Assembly (NCBI GenBank): GCA_004963905.1
Contig: SUGL01000008.1
Coordinates: 107,839 to 171,838, forward strand
Reading direction: 5' to 3'
DNA from: Mesorhizobium sp.
GTDB taxonomy: Bacteria; Pseudomonadota; Alphaproteobacteria; Rhizobiales; Rhizobiaceae
DNA length: 64,000 nt
A program made the translations under genes and the position numbers. Of the stretch, positions 50,820-59,153 are shown in pieces. A model generated the notes under the pieces. It was given only the letters and a program-made list of their open reading frames with translations. It had not been told where the DNA came from and ran no database searches. Within the stretch, counting starts at the first letter, position 1. Each line of letters begins with the position of its first letter.

Positions 50820-52435
50820 GCGATATTGGCGAAATCCGCATGCAGGTCATGTGGAACCGGTTGATCTCGGTGGTCGAGGAGCAGGCGCTCACCTTGCTGC
50901 GCACGGCCTTCTCGACCTCGGTGCGCGAGTCCGGCGACCTGTCGGCGGGTGTGTTCGACCCGCGCGGCCAGATGCTGGCGCAGGCCGTCACCGGCACGCC
51001 CGGCCACGTCAACACCATGGCCGAAGCCGTGCTGCATTTCATGAACGAGATCCCGCGCGATCAGATGTTCGAGGGCGACACCTACGTCACAAACGATCCC
51101 TGGCAGGGCACCGGCCATCTGCACGACATCACCATGGTGTCGCCGTCCTTCCTGAACGGCGAGCTCGTCGCCTTCTTCGCCTGCACGGCGCATGTGGTGG
51201 ATGTCGGCGGCCGCGGCTTCGGCGCCGACGGCAAGTCGGTCTATGAGGAAGGCATCCAGATCCCGATCATGAAGTTCGCGGAAAAGGGCAAGGTCAATCT
51301 CGACCTGGTCAGGATCCTGCGCGCCAATGTCCGCGAGCCCAACCAGGTGGTCGGCGATTTCTATTCCTTGGCCGCCTGCAATGAAGTCGGCCATCGCCGC
51401 CTCGTCGACATGATGAAGGAGATCGGTCTGACCTCGCTGGATGGGCTCGGCGATTTCATCTTCTCGCGCACCCGCGACGCCATGCTGGAACGCATCGAGG
51501 CGCTGCCCAAGGGAAGCTGGTCGAACGAGTTGGTGACCGACGGATATGACGAGCCGGTAAAGCTCGCGGCCACGGTTTCGGTCCGCGACGACCATGTCGA
51601 GGTCGATTTCACCGGCACCGACCCGATGAGCCGCTGGGGCATCAACTGCCCGATCATCTACAGCAAGGCCTATGCCTGCTATGCGCTGAAATGCATGGTG
51701 GCGCCGGACATCCCGAACAACGCTGCCTCGCTCGCCTTCTTCACCGTGTCGTCGCCGGTCAACATCCTGAATGCCGTGCGGCCAGCGCCGGTGGCGCTGA
51801 GGCACATTTTCGGCCACATGGTGCCCGATCTGGTGCTGGGCGCCTTCGCCAAGGCGCTGCCTGGAAAGATCCTCGCCGAAGGCGCCGGCGCGCTGTGGAA
51901 CATCCACATCTCCGCACGGCCTATCGCAGGTGGCCAAGGCCGCCGCGCTGAAGTCCTGATGTTCAACTCCGGTGGCATGGGCGCGCGTCCCGAGCTCGAC
52001 GGCTTGTCGGCGACGGCCTTCCCGTCGGGCGTCCATACGATGCCGATCGAGGCGACCGAGCATACCGGCCCGATCGTGATCTGGCGCAAGGAGCTGCGGC
52101 CGGACTCCGGCGGCGACGGCGAATTCCGCGGCGGCCTCGGACAGATCATCGAGATCGCCGCCACCGACGGCCATGAGTTCGATTTCTCCGCCATGTTCGA
52201 CCGCGTCAACCATCCTCCCCGCGGACGCAACGGCGGCAAACCCGGCGTCGCCGGCGTGGTCAAGCTGGACGACGGCACGCGGATGCGGCCCAAGGGCTGG
52301 CAGCATGTGCCGGCCGGGCGCCGGCTGATTCTCGAATTGCCGGGCGGCGGCGGCTATGGCGATCCGGCCAAGCGCAGGGCGGCGGCGCGGGCCAACGACC
52401 GATCCAAGGGATACATCACGGAGAACGACCGATGA
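50816..52435 (+). CDS. hyuB: Hydantoinase/oxoprolinase subunit B (HyuB-type)
   Basis: 539-residue beta subunit with the family segments VRESGDLSAGVFDPRGQMLA, GDTYVTNDPWQGTGHLHDIT (metal-binding His-x-x-Asp) and the C-terminal glycine-rich ELPGGGGYGDP. It completes the ATP-dependent amidohydrolase with HyuA. ATG overlaps hyuA and its stop overlaps the aminotransferase start, so four genes are translationally coupled. Confidence 0.93.
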   Translation: MSDIGEIRMQVMWNRLISVVEEQALTLLRTAFSTSVRESGDLSAGVFDPRGQMLAQAVTGTPGHVNTMAEAVLHFMNEIPRDQMFEGDTYVTNDPWQGTGHLHDITMVSPSFLNGELVAFFACTAHVVDVGGRGFGADGKSVYEEGIQIPIMKFAEKGKVNLDLVRILRANVREPNQVVGDFYSLAACNEVGHRRLVDMMKEIGLTSLDGLGDFIFSRTRDAMLERIEALPKGSWSNELVTDGYDEPVKLAATVSVRDDHVEVDFTGTDPMSRWGINCPIIYSKAYACYALKCMVAPDIPNNAASLAFFTVSSPVNILNAVRPAPVALRHIFGHMVPDLVLGAFAKALPGKILAEGAGALWNIHISARPIAGGQGRRAEVLMFNSGGMGARPELDGLSATAFPSGVHTMPIEATEHTGPIVIWRKELRPDSGGDGEFRGGLGQIIEIAATDGHEFDFSAMFDRVNHPPRGRNGGKPGVAGVVKLDDGTRMRPKGWQHVPAGRRLILELPGGGGYGDPAKRRAAARANDRSKGYITENDR

Positions 52436-53634
52436 GCTATGTTGCCTCACGCCTCTCGGTGGTGAAGCCATCGGCTTCGATGGCTGCCTCGCAGGCCGCC
52501 AAGGCGCTGCGCGCCAAGGGCGTCGACGTGATCGACCTCGGCCTGGGCGAGCCCGATTTTCCGACTCCGCTGCACATCATCGACGCCGCCCATTTCGCGG
52601 CGAAGGCCGGCCAGACGCTCTATACGGCCGCCGCCGGCACGCCTGAAGTGCGCGAAGCGATCGCGGGAAAATTCCGGCGCGAGAACGGGCTGGACTACAC
52701 CGCCGACGACATCGTGGTGGCCAACGGCGCCAAGCAGATCATCTTCAACGCACTGATGGCGACTCTGGAGACCGGCGACGAAGCGATCCTGCCGGCGCCC
52801 TACTTCGTCTCCTATCCCGAAATGGTGAAGCTGCTCGGCGGCACGCCGGTCGTCGTCGAATGCCCGGAGACCACGGGCTTTCGGCTGACGCCTTCCCTGC
52901 TCGAAAAGGCAATCACGCCAAGGACGAAGTGGCTTTTCCTCAACATGCCCGGCAACCCGTCCGGCGCGGTCTATTCGCAATCGGATCTGAGGGCGCTGGG
53001 GGCGCTGCTGGCAAAACACCCGCAGGTGCTTGTCCTCTCCGACGAGATCTACGAGCACATCCTGTTCGACGGACGCGAATTCGTTTCCTTCGGCAAGGCT
53101 TGCCCGGAGCTCAAGGACCGCACGCTGATCGTCAACGGCGTCTCGAAGTCCTATGCCATGACCGGCTGGCGCGTCGGCTATGCGGCCGGGCCGGCGCCGC
53201 TGCTCAAGGCGATGTCGACGATCCAGAGTCAGTCCTGCACCTCGGTGTGCTCGATCGCGCAGGCAGCGACCGTCGCGGCGCTCAACGGCCCGCAGGACGA
53301 GGTCGCACGCTTCCGGCAGGCCTTCGAGGCACGCCGGAACCTAGTGGTGGACGGCATCCGCAAGATCAACGGCCTGACGCTGTCGCCGCCGGAAGGCGCA
53401 TTCTACGCCTATATCGGCTGCGCCAGCCTGATCGGCCGCAAGACGCCCAAGGGCGCGGTGCTGGAGGATGATGCGGCGGTGGCCAATTATCTTCTGAATG
53501 AAGGACGCGTGGCGTCGGTGCCCGGCGTCGCCTATGGACTGTCACCCTATTTCCGCATCTCGACCGCCACCAGCGAAGAGGTGCTGACCGAGGCGATCGC
53601 GCGGATCAATACCGCCGTCGCGCAAGTGGAGTAA
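52432..53634 (+). CDS. Class I/II aminotransferase (aspartate aminotransferase family)
   Basis: 400-residue PLP enzyme. Lys239 (NGVSKSYAMTGW) binds PLP; Asn175 (GNPSG), Asp204 and Tyr207 (SDEIYEH) are conserved. It is the same length as, and closely similar throughout to, the aminotransferase at 18052-19254, for example both share KFRRENGLDY and GAKQII. Coupled to hyuB by ATGA, it probably transaminates the amino acid made by the ring-opening enzyme. Confidence 0.91.
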   Translation: MSYVASRLSVVKPSASMAASQAAKALRAKGVDVIDLGLGEPDFPTPLHIIDAAHFAAKAGQTLYTAAAGTPEVREAIAGKFRRENGLDYTADDIVVANGAKQIIFNALMATLETGDEAILPAPYFVSYPEMVKLLGGTPVVVECPETTGFRLTPSLLEKAITPRTKWLFLNMPGNPSGAVYSQSDLRALGALLAKHPQVLVLSDEIYEHILFDGREFVSFGKACPELKDRTLIVNGVSKSYAMTGWRVGYAAGPAPLLKAMSTIQSQSCTSVCSIAQAATVAALNGPQDEVARFRQAFEARRNLVVDGIRKINGLTLSPPEGAFYAYIGCASLIGRKTPKGAVLEDDAAVANYLLNEGRVASVPGVAYGLSPYFRISTATSEEVLTEAIARINTAVAQVE

Positions 53635-54450
53635 ATGATGCCGCACTACGAACGTATCCTGATCACCGGCGCCGCCGGCCGGCTCGGCTCTCAGCTGCGC
53701 AAGGGCCTGGTGCCGCTGGCGAGCAAGATCCGCCTGGCCGGGCGCGAGCCGTTCGGCGATCTTGCCCCACACGAGGAGGAAGCGGTCTTCGACCTCGCCG
53801 ACATGGAAGCGACGATCGCGGCCACCAAGGACTGCGACGCGATCGTGCATTTCGGCGGCGCGCCGCTCGAATGCGAGTGGCAGACCATCCTCGATTCCAG
53901 CATCCGCGGCTCCTACCACATTTACGAAGGCGCGCGGAAACACGGCGTCAAGCGCGTCATCTACGCCTCCTCGGTGCATGCCATCGGCTATCACGAGATC
54001 GAGGCGCATATCGGCGTCGACGCGCCGGTGCGGCCCGACAGCCTCTATGGCGTGTCGAAGAATTTCGTCGAGAGCCTCAGCCGGCTCTATTGGGACAAGT
54101 TCGGCATCGAGACGGTTTGCCTGCGCATCTTCTCGTCCTTCCCCGAACCGGCCGACCGCCGCATGCTGTGGTCCTACCTTTCCTTTGCCGACTGCGTGCG
54201 CCTGGTCGAGGCGTCACTGACGGCGCCGCGCGTCGGCCACACGATCTCGTTCGGCATTTCCAACAACAAGCTGAAGATGGTCGACAACAGCGGCGCCGAC
54301 CATCTGGGGTTCATCGCGCAGGACAGTGCCGAACCGTTCCGCGCCGCCGTCGAGGCGAAGACGCCCGTTCCCGACCCGAAAAGGCCGTCGGTGAAATATC
54401 TCGGCGGCTGGTTCTGCGAGTTGGGGCATCCGGACGACAAGCCTGAATGA
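53635..54450 (+). CDS. NAD-dependent epimerase/dehydratase, uronate dehydrogenase-like
   Basis: 271-residue extended SDR closely resembling bacterial uronate dehydrogenase (Udh, NAD-dependent oxidation of glucuronate/galacturonate to the aldarolactone). The cofactor loop is ITGAAGRLGSQL; Ser113 (YASSVHAIGY), Tyr138 and Lys142 (LYGVSKNF) form the active site, and LRIFSSFPEP matches the Udh substrate region. It starts directly after the aminotransferase stop. A sugar-acid enzyme in this operon is odd; it may instead act on another hydroxy acid. Confidence 0.8.
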   Translation: MMPHYERILITGAAGRLGSQLRKGLVPLASKIRLAGREPFGDLAPHEEEAVFDLADMEATIAATKDCDAIVHFGGAPLECEWQTILDSSIRGSYHIYEGARKHGVKRVIYASSVHAIGYHEIEAHIGVDAPVRPDSLYGVSKNFVESLSRLYWDKFGIETVCLRIFSSFPEPADRRMLWSYLSFADCVRLVEASLTAPRVGHTISFGISNNKLKMVDNSGADHLGFIAQDSAEPFRAAVEAKTPVPDPKRPSVKYLGGWFCELGHPDDKPE

Positions 54451-54516
54451 CCTTCCTCCCCGGCAAGGTCGGTTTGGAATCATACGCCTGACTCGCCGCG
54501 ACAGCGGTGGACTGGT

Positions 54517-55893
54517 TCAGCCCTGCGGCCGGACCTGCGGCAGCGCCGCGTCGAGCGACCGCTCGAACGCATCGACCAGGGCATCGACTTGGGCCTCCGT
54601 GATGATCAGCGGCGGACAGAAGGCGATGGCGTCGCCCATGTTGCGCGAGATGACGCCATTCTGCTGCATGAAGCCGTTGACCAGCGCGCCGAGCGCGGCC
54701 GGCTTGCCCCACGGCGCCTTGCTCGCCTTGTCGGCGACCAACTCGACGGCGGCAATCAGGCCGACGCCGCGCACCTCGCCCACCAGCGGATGAGAGATGA
54801 GCTTGCGCAGCCTGGCCTGCAAATGGGCGCCGACCTTGCGCGCGTTGCCGACGAGATCGCGCTCCTCGATCAGCTTGATGTTTTCCAGTGCGACGGCCGC
54901 CGCGACCGGGTGCCCGCCGCCGGTGAAGCCGTGGCCGAAGGTGCCGATGCGGTCGCTTTCGTCAGCGATCGGCTCGAACACACGATCGTTGATCAGCAGC
55001 GCCGAGATCGGCAGGTAGGAAGACGAGATCTGCTTCGACAGCACCATGATGTCCGGCTTGATGCCGAAGGTCTGTGAGCCGAACATCTGGCCGGTGCGGC
55101 CGAAGCCGCAGATCACCTCGTCGGCCACCAAAAGAATGCCGTATTTCGACAGCACCGCCTGCACCTTTTCCCAATAGCCGGCAGGCGGCACGATGACACC
55201 GCCGGCGCCCATGATCGGCTCGCCGATGAAGGCGGCGATGGTCTCCGGCCCCTCGGCGAGGATCAGTTTCTCGAGATCGTCGGCCAGTCGGCTGGAGAAT
55301 TGCTCCTCGCTTTCGCCGGGCTCGGCATCGCGCCAGTGATGCGGCGTCGACGTGTGCAGGATATTGGCGATCGGCAGGTCGAAGGAAAGATGATTGTTCG
55401 GCAGCCCGGTCAGACTTGCGGACGCGATGGTGACGCCGTGATATCCGCGCTTGCGGCTGATGATCTTCTTGCGCGCCGGCTGGCCGAGCGCGTTCGACCG
55501 GTACCAGATCATCTTGATCGCCGTGTCGTTGGCCTCGGAGCCGGAATTGGTGAAATAGGCCTTGCTCATCGGCACCGGCGCCATCTGCACGAGCTTCTCC
55601 GCCAGGTCGATCAGCGGCGAATGCGCCTTCGAGCCGAAGTCGTGATAGAAGGGCAGCTTCGACATCTGCCGCGTGGCGGCCTCGACCAGCCGCTTTTCCG
55701 AGAAGCCGACGGCGACGCTCCAAAGACCCGCCATCGCCTCGATGTAACGGTTGCCGGCGATGTCCTCGACATAGACGCCATCACCCTTTTCGATGACCAG
55801 CGGACCCGTCTCCTGATGCTTGCGGGCATTGGTGTAGGCATGCATGTGGTAGCGGATGTCGCGGGCTTCAGGGGAATTCGGTCTGGCGTCCAT
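54517..55893 (-). CDS. Class III aminotransferase (omega-amino acid:pyruvate type)
   Basis: 458-residue PLP enzyme of the class III (omega) family. PLP Lys287 is in VLSKQISSSYLP, with Asp258 in LLVADEVICGFGRTG, and TNSGSEANDTAIK holds the phosphate-binding serine. The ATG at 55893 is preceded by ACAGGAG; longer readings to 55971 are unlikely. Members transfer amino groups from beta-alanine, taurine, GABA, putrescine or similar amines to pyruvate. It is single, convergent to the Udh-like gene and divergent from the LhgO-like gene. Confidence 0.9.
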   Translation of the reverse strand: MDARPNSPEARDIRYHMHAYTNARKHQETGPLVIEKGDGVYVEDIAGNRYIEAMAGLWSVAVGFSEKRLVEAATRQMSKLPFYHDFGSKAHSPLIDLAEKLVQMAPVPMSKAYFTNSGSEANDTAIKMIWYRSNALGQPARKKIISRKRGYHGVTIASASLTGLPNNHLSFDLPIANILHTSTPHHWRDAEPGESEEQFSSRLADDLEKLILAEGPETIAAFIGEPIMGAGGVIVPPAGYWEKVQAVLSKYGILLVADEVICGFGRTGQMFGSQTFGIKPDIMVLSKQISSSYLPISALLINDRVFEPIADESDRIGTFGHGFTGGGHPVAAAVALENIKLIEERDLVGNARKVGAHLQARLRKLISHPLVGEVRGVGLIAAVELVADKASKAPWGKPAALGALVNGFMQQNGVISRNMGDAIAFCPPLIITEAQVDALVDAFERSLDAALPQVRPQG

Positions 55894-56110
55894 GATGGCT
55901 CCTGTCGGCAGGCGGAAGCGAAAGACAGGACCCCTCCCCCTGTCGAGAAACTCCGGGAATCCGCCTCGCATCCGCAGCTTGATGCCTCATGGCGAGATGC
56001 GGCCGCAAGAGCCGCTGTGTCACAATCGATAGCGCCATGAGATTTCCAAGGCGGACGGAGACGGTATAGTCCCTGCAGGAGCAACGCGTACGCAACCGAA
56101 GAGATGCGAC
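55894..56110. promoter_or_regulatory. Divergent intergenic region, class III aminotransferase / LhgO-like oxidase
   Basis: 217 bases between two divergent starts, so it must contain both promoters. I see no convincing -35/-10 pair or operator. The ribosome binding site ACAGGAG for the aminotransferase lies at the left end, and AAGAG precedes the ATG at 56111. Confidence 0.45.
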
Positions 56111-57256
56111 ATGGAGCAGGTCGACTGCATAGTGGCCGGGGCCGGCGTCATCGGCCTTGCGATCGCGCGCGGCCTGGCGGCGCAGGGCCTCGACACGCTG
56201 ATCCTTGAAGCAGCGGATACCATCGGCACCGAGACGAGCTCGCGCAACTCGGAAGTCATCCATGCCGGGATCCACTATCCGCAAGGATCGCTGAAGGCCC
56301 GGCTCTGCGTTGCCGGACGCGACATGCTCTACCGCTACGCGATGGAACGCTCGATCCCGCACCGGCGTTGCGGAAAGCTGATCGTCGCGACCGACGAAGC
56401 GCAGGAGCCCGTGCTCGCCACGATCCGCGCCGGTGCGGCCGCTTGCGACGTCGCCGATCTGCGCCTCCTCTCCGCCGCCGAGGCGCAAGCGCTGGAGCCG
56501 GCGCTGCATTGCACGAAGGCGCTGCTCTCGCCCTCGACGGGCATCATCGACAGCCACGCGCTGATGCTGACGTTGCTCGGCGACGCCGAGGAAAACGGCG
56601 CGATGCTCTCGCTCAATACACGCATCGTTTCGGGCCGCATCGAGGCGGGCCAAATCGTGCTCCAGACGACCGATACGGCGAGCGGCGAAAGTTTCGAGAT
56701 CGCCACGTCGCGTCTCGTCAACGCGGCCGGCCTGGGCGCGGTCGCGCTGGCCGGCGCGCTCGAAGGATTCGACCGGCGGTCCCTGCCCACGCTTCGCTAC
56801 GCCAAGGGCAATTACTTTTCGGTGGCCGGCCGCGCGCCCTTCTCGCACCTCGTCTATCCAGTGCCTGAGCCCGGCGGTCTGGGAGTCCATCTGACGCTCG
56901 ACCTTGCCGGCACGGCTCGGTTCGGACCCGACGTCGAATGGACGGATGTGCTCGACTACCGGGTCGATCCCACACGCGGCGAACGCTTCTACGCCGCGAT
57001 CCGCAAATACTGGCCGGAATTGGCCGACGGCAGCCTGCAGCCGGCCTATAGCGGCATCCGGCCGAAGCTCTCCGGCCCAGGTGAAGCCAACAGCGACTTC
57101 GTCATCCAGGATGCCTCGATCCATGGCATTGCGGGGCTGGTCAATCTGTTCGGCATTGAGAGCCCCGGCCTGACTTCGAGCCTGGCGATCGCCGAGCATG
57201 TGACGCGCATTCTCGCGCCGGCGAGAGAGCGGACCGATGTCGCCGCTGTATCGTGA
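56111..57256 (+). CDS. L-2-hydroxyglutarate oxidase-like FAD-dependent oxidoreductase
   Basis: 381-residue DAO-superfamily flavoprotein of the LhgO group. It opens with CIVAGAGVIGLAIARGLA, then NSEVIHAGIHYPQGSLKARL (the histidine/flavin-attachment and substrate region of LhgO proteins) and ends with IESPGLTSSLAIAEHV. It probably oxidises a 2-hydroxy dicarboxylate and passes electrons to oxygen or quinone. Monocistronic; followed by a stem-loop within a dispersed repeat. Confidence 0.87.
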   Translation: MEQVDCIVAGAGVIGLAIARGLAAQGLDTLILEAADTIGTETSSRNSEVIHAGIHYPQGSLKARLCVAGRDMLYRYAMERSIPHRRCGKLIVATDEAQEPVLATIRAGAAACDVADLRLLSAAEAQALEPALHCTKALLSPSTGIIDSHALMLTLLGDAEENGAMLSLNTRIVSGRIEAGQIVLQTTDTASGESFEIATSRLVNAAGLGAVALAGALEGFDRRSLPTLRYAKGNYFSVAGRAPFSHLVYPVPEPGGLGVHLTLDLAGTARFGPDVEWTDVLDYRVDPTRGERFYAAIRKYWPELADGSLQPAYSGIRPKLSGPGEANSDFVIQDASIHGIAGLVNLFGIESPGLTSSLAIAEHVTRILAPARERTDVAAVS

Positions 57257-57320
57257 GCCGCTTTGCGCCGAAAGCAGGCGCTGACCTATCGCGCCCTTCC
57301 GGATTTGTCAGTCGCCTCTC

Positions 57321-57421
57321 GAGCGTTTCACCGTTTCACGGAAACGGCAAGCCGCTCTGTCTCTTTGTTTTTACGCAATTCCGGGCGGAAAGCCGCTCAC
57401 ACCTTTCCTGGAATTGCTCTA
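57321..57421. repeat. Rhizobiales-type intergenic palindromic repeat
   Basis: A compact element bounded by GAGC (57321) and GCTC (57419). It contains CCGTTTCACGGAAACGG (57331-57347), a T-rich bridge TCTCTTTGTTTTTACG, and a second palindrome GCAATTCCGGG (57375-57385) with CCTGGAATTGC (57407-57417). I recall near-identical dispersed elements from Mesorhizobium genomes (memory, not search). The TAG stop of the Sel1-repeat gene (57419-57421) is supplied by the last bases of the element. Confidence 0.75.
57331..57366 (+). terminator. Probable intrinsic terminator of the LhgO-like gene
   Basis: 7-bp stem CCGTTTC/GAAACGG (57331-57347, 3-base loop) lies 75 bases after the stop codon. The T-rich CTCTTTGTTTTT ends about 25 bases further on (57361-57372), so it is not a perfect rho-independent signal. 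It is built from the dispersed repeat. Confidence 0.45.
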
Positions 57422-59152
57422 ACCTGGCTCGGCATCGGCAAGCTCCTCGGCGGCTTCATCGACGCCTTGAGCGGCGGCTCGCTCGAGCCAGATCCGGGCG
57501 GCGGACAAGTCGTGCTCACCGGCGATGCCCTTGGAGAGATAGCGGCCCAGCATGAGCTGCGCATGTCCATGACCTCGTTCGGCGGCGGCTGCGAACCATT
57601 TCTGCGCCGCCTTGCGATCGAGAGACAGGCCCTGCCCGGTCTCGTAGAGCGCGCCGATCGCGAACATCGCCCCGGCATGGCCCGCGGCGGCAGCCTGCTT
57701 GAAGAGATGCGCCGAGGATATCAAAGAGCGTTCTCCGCCATGCCCGTTGTAAAGCATTTCGGCGAGAGCCACCTGCGCGTCCACCATGCCGGCATTGGCG
57801 GCCCGCTCGAACCAGATACGAGCCTCGCTCTGGTCGGCGGTAACGCCGCGGCCCTCCTGCAGCATGCGCCCATACATATACTGTGCCTCGGCCACGCCTT
57901 CTGCCGCGCGCCTCGTCCATTGCGCCGCCCGCTCCTGGTCCTTGCGCACTCCTACCCCCTCGGCGAAACAGAGCCCGAGATTGAAGGCCGCGACCAGGTC
58001 ACCCGACGAAGCCGTCGCTCCGAACCACGCTGCGACATTGATGCCGTCGTCCGCTTCGCCTGCGCCTTCGAGGACAAGGTTCGCGAGATCGACTTGCGAT
58101 TGGCGATTGCCGTCATTAGCGGCGGCGCGCAGCCAGCGCGTTCCTTCCTCGGCGTCCTGGGCAACGCCATTCCCCGACAGATAGAGCGACGCCAAAGCGC
58201 GGGCAGCCAGCTGATGGCCACCCTCCGCGGCCCGCCGATACCATGTCGCGGCTTCGGCATAGTCCGGTCGGGGGCCTTTCACATAGTGTTCGCCGAGGCG
58301 ATGAGCCGCGTCGAGATTTCCGGCCAGTGCCGCGCGGCGCATCCACGCCTCGCCGGCGACCGGATCCTGACGCGACAGGCTGCCCTCGATCAGCGCGAGT
58401 CCCAGCCGGAACTGCGCCGAGGCAAAGCCCTTTTCCGCGGCAAGCTGGTAGAGTGCCTCAGCCGACTCCAGGTCGACGGGCACGCCCATTCCGTGCTCGG
58501 TGAGGACCGCAAGAAAATAGATCGCCGTCGGCAGGCCGGCGTCCGCGGCGCGCCGCAGCTCCACGGCGATCCTGACCCTCTGCTCCGGTTGCTTGCGCCG
58601 GGCGAGCGACAGGGCAAGGCCAAGGCATCCTTCCGGACAGCCGGCAGCCGCGGATTTCTCGTACCAGCCATGCGCGGCATCGAGATCGCGCATGGCCTTC
58701 GGGCCTTTGGTCAGGATGTAGCCGAGTATTGCCTGCCCGGTTGCGGAGCCGGCCTCCGCCGCTTTCCGGGCGAACCGAAACGCAGTCTCGAAATCAGGGT
58801 CTTGCGAGAATTCTGATTTGAACAGGCTTTCCGAATTGGCGCCGTCTCCGCCGTCTTCGCGCCCTGCCAGTCCGGCCACGCAAAGCGCGGCGAAAAGCGC
58901 CTGCGCGTCGGCGCTTCCACGGTCGGCGGCCCGCCGCAGCCAGCGCGCGCCCTCCGATTGGCTCGGCGGCACACCCAAGCCTTCGAGGTAGCAACGGGCG
59001 ACACGGTACTCGGCCTCTGGAATGCCCGCACGTGCAGCGATCGCCATGAGCGGAAAGGCCTCGGCGGGCTTTCCATTTTCGGCAAGCTGCATCGCTCTGC
59101 GCAGCGCCAGCGCCGGGTGGATACGTCCAGTCAGCCGATCCAGGATCGCCAT
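57419..59152 (-). CDS. Sel1-repeat (TPR-like) protein
   Basis: 577-residue protein made almost wholly of Sel1-like alpha-helical repeats, about 14 units of roughly 36 residues. Typical units contain YRVARCYLEGLGV, FNLGLCFAEGVGV, YMYGRMLQEGRGV and LMLGRYLSKGIAG, joined by A-x-x-W-x-x-x-A-A-x-x-G. No signal peptide is apparent, so it probably works in the cytoplasm as a protein-protein scaffold. Its ATG is one base after the HlyD stop, so it belongs to the type I secretion operon; a role as chaperone or regulator of the exported protein is possible but unproven. The stop codon lies at the end of a dispersed repeat, hinting that the C-terminus may have been trimmed or reset by insertion. Confidence 0.85.
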   Translation of the reverse strand: MAILDRLTGRIHPALALRRAMQLAENGKPAEAFPLMAIAARAGIPEAEYRVARCYLEGLGVPPSQSEGARWLRRAADRGSADAQALFAALCVAGLAGREDGGDGANSESLFKSEFSQDPDFETAFRFARKAAEAGSATGQAILGYILTKGPKAMRDLDAAHGWYEKSAAAGCPEGCLGLALSLARRKQPEQRVRIAVELRRAADAGLPTAIYFLAVLTEHGMGVPVDLESAEALYQLAAEKGFASAQFRLGLALIEGSLSRQDPVAGEAWMRRAALAGNLDAAHRLGEHYVKGPRPDYAEAATWYRRAAEGGHQLAARALASLYLSGNGVAQDAEEGTRWLRAAANDGNRQSQVDLANLVLEGAGEADDGINVAAWFGATASSGDLVAAFNLGLCFAEGVGVRKDQERAAQWTRRAAEGVAEAQYMYGRMLQEGRGVTADQSEARIWFERAANAGMVDAQVALAEMLYNGHGGERSLISSAHLFKQAAAAGHAGAMFAIGALYETGQGLSLDRKAAQKWFAAAAERGHGHAQLMLGRYLSKGIAGEHDLSAARIWLERAAAQGVDEAAEELADAEPG

Positions 59153-59153
59153 G

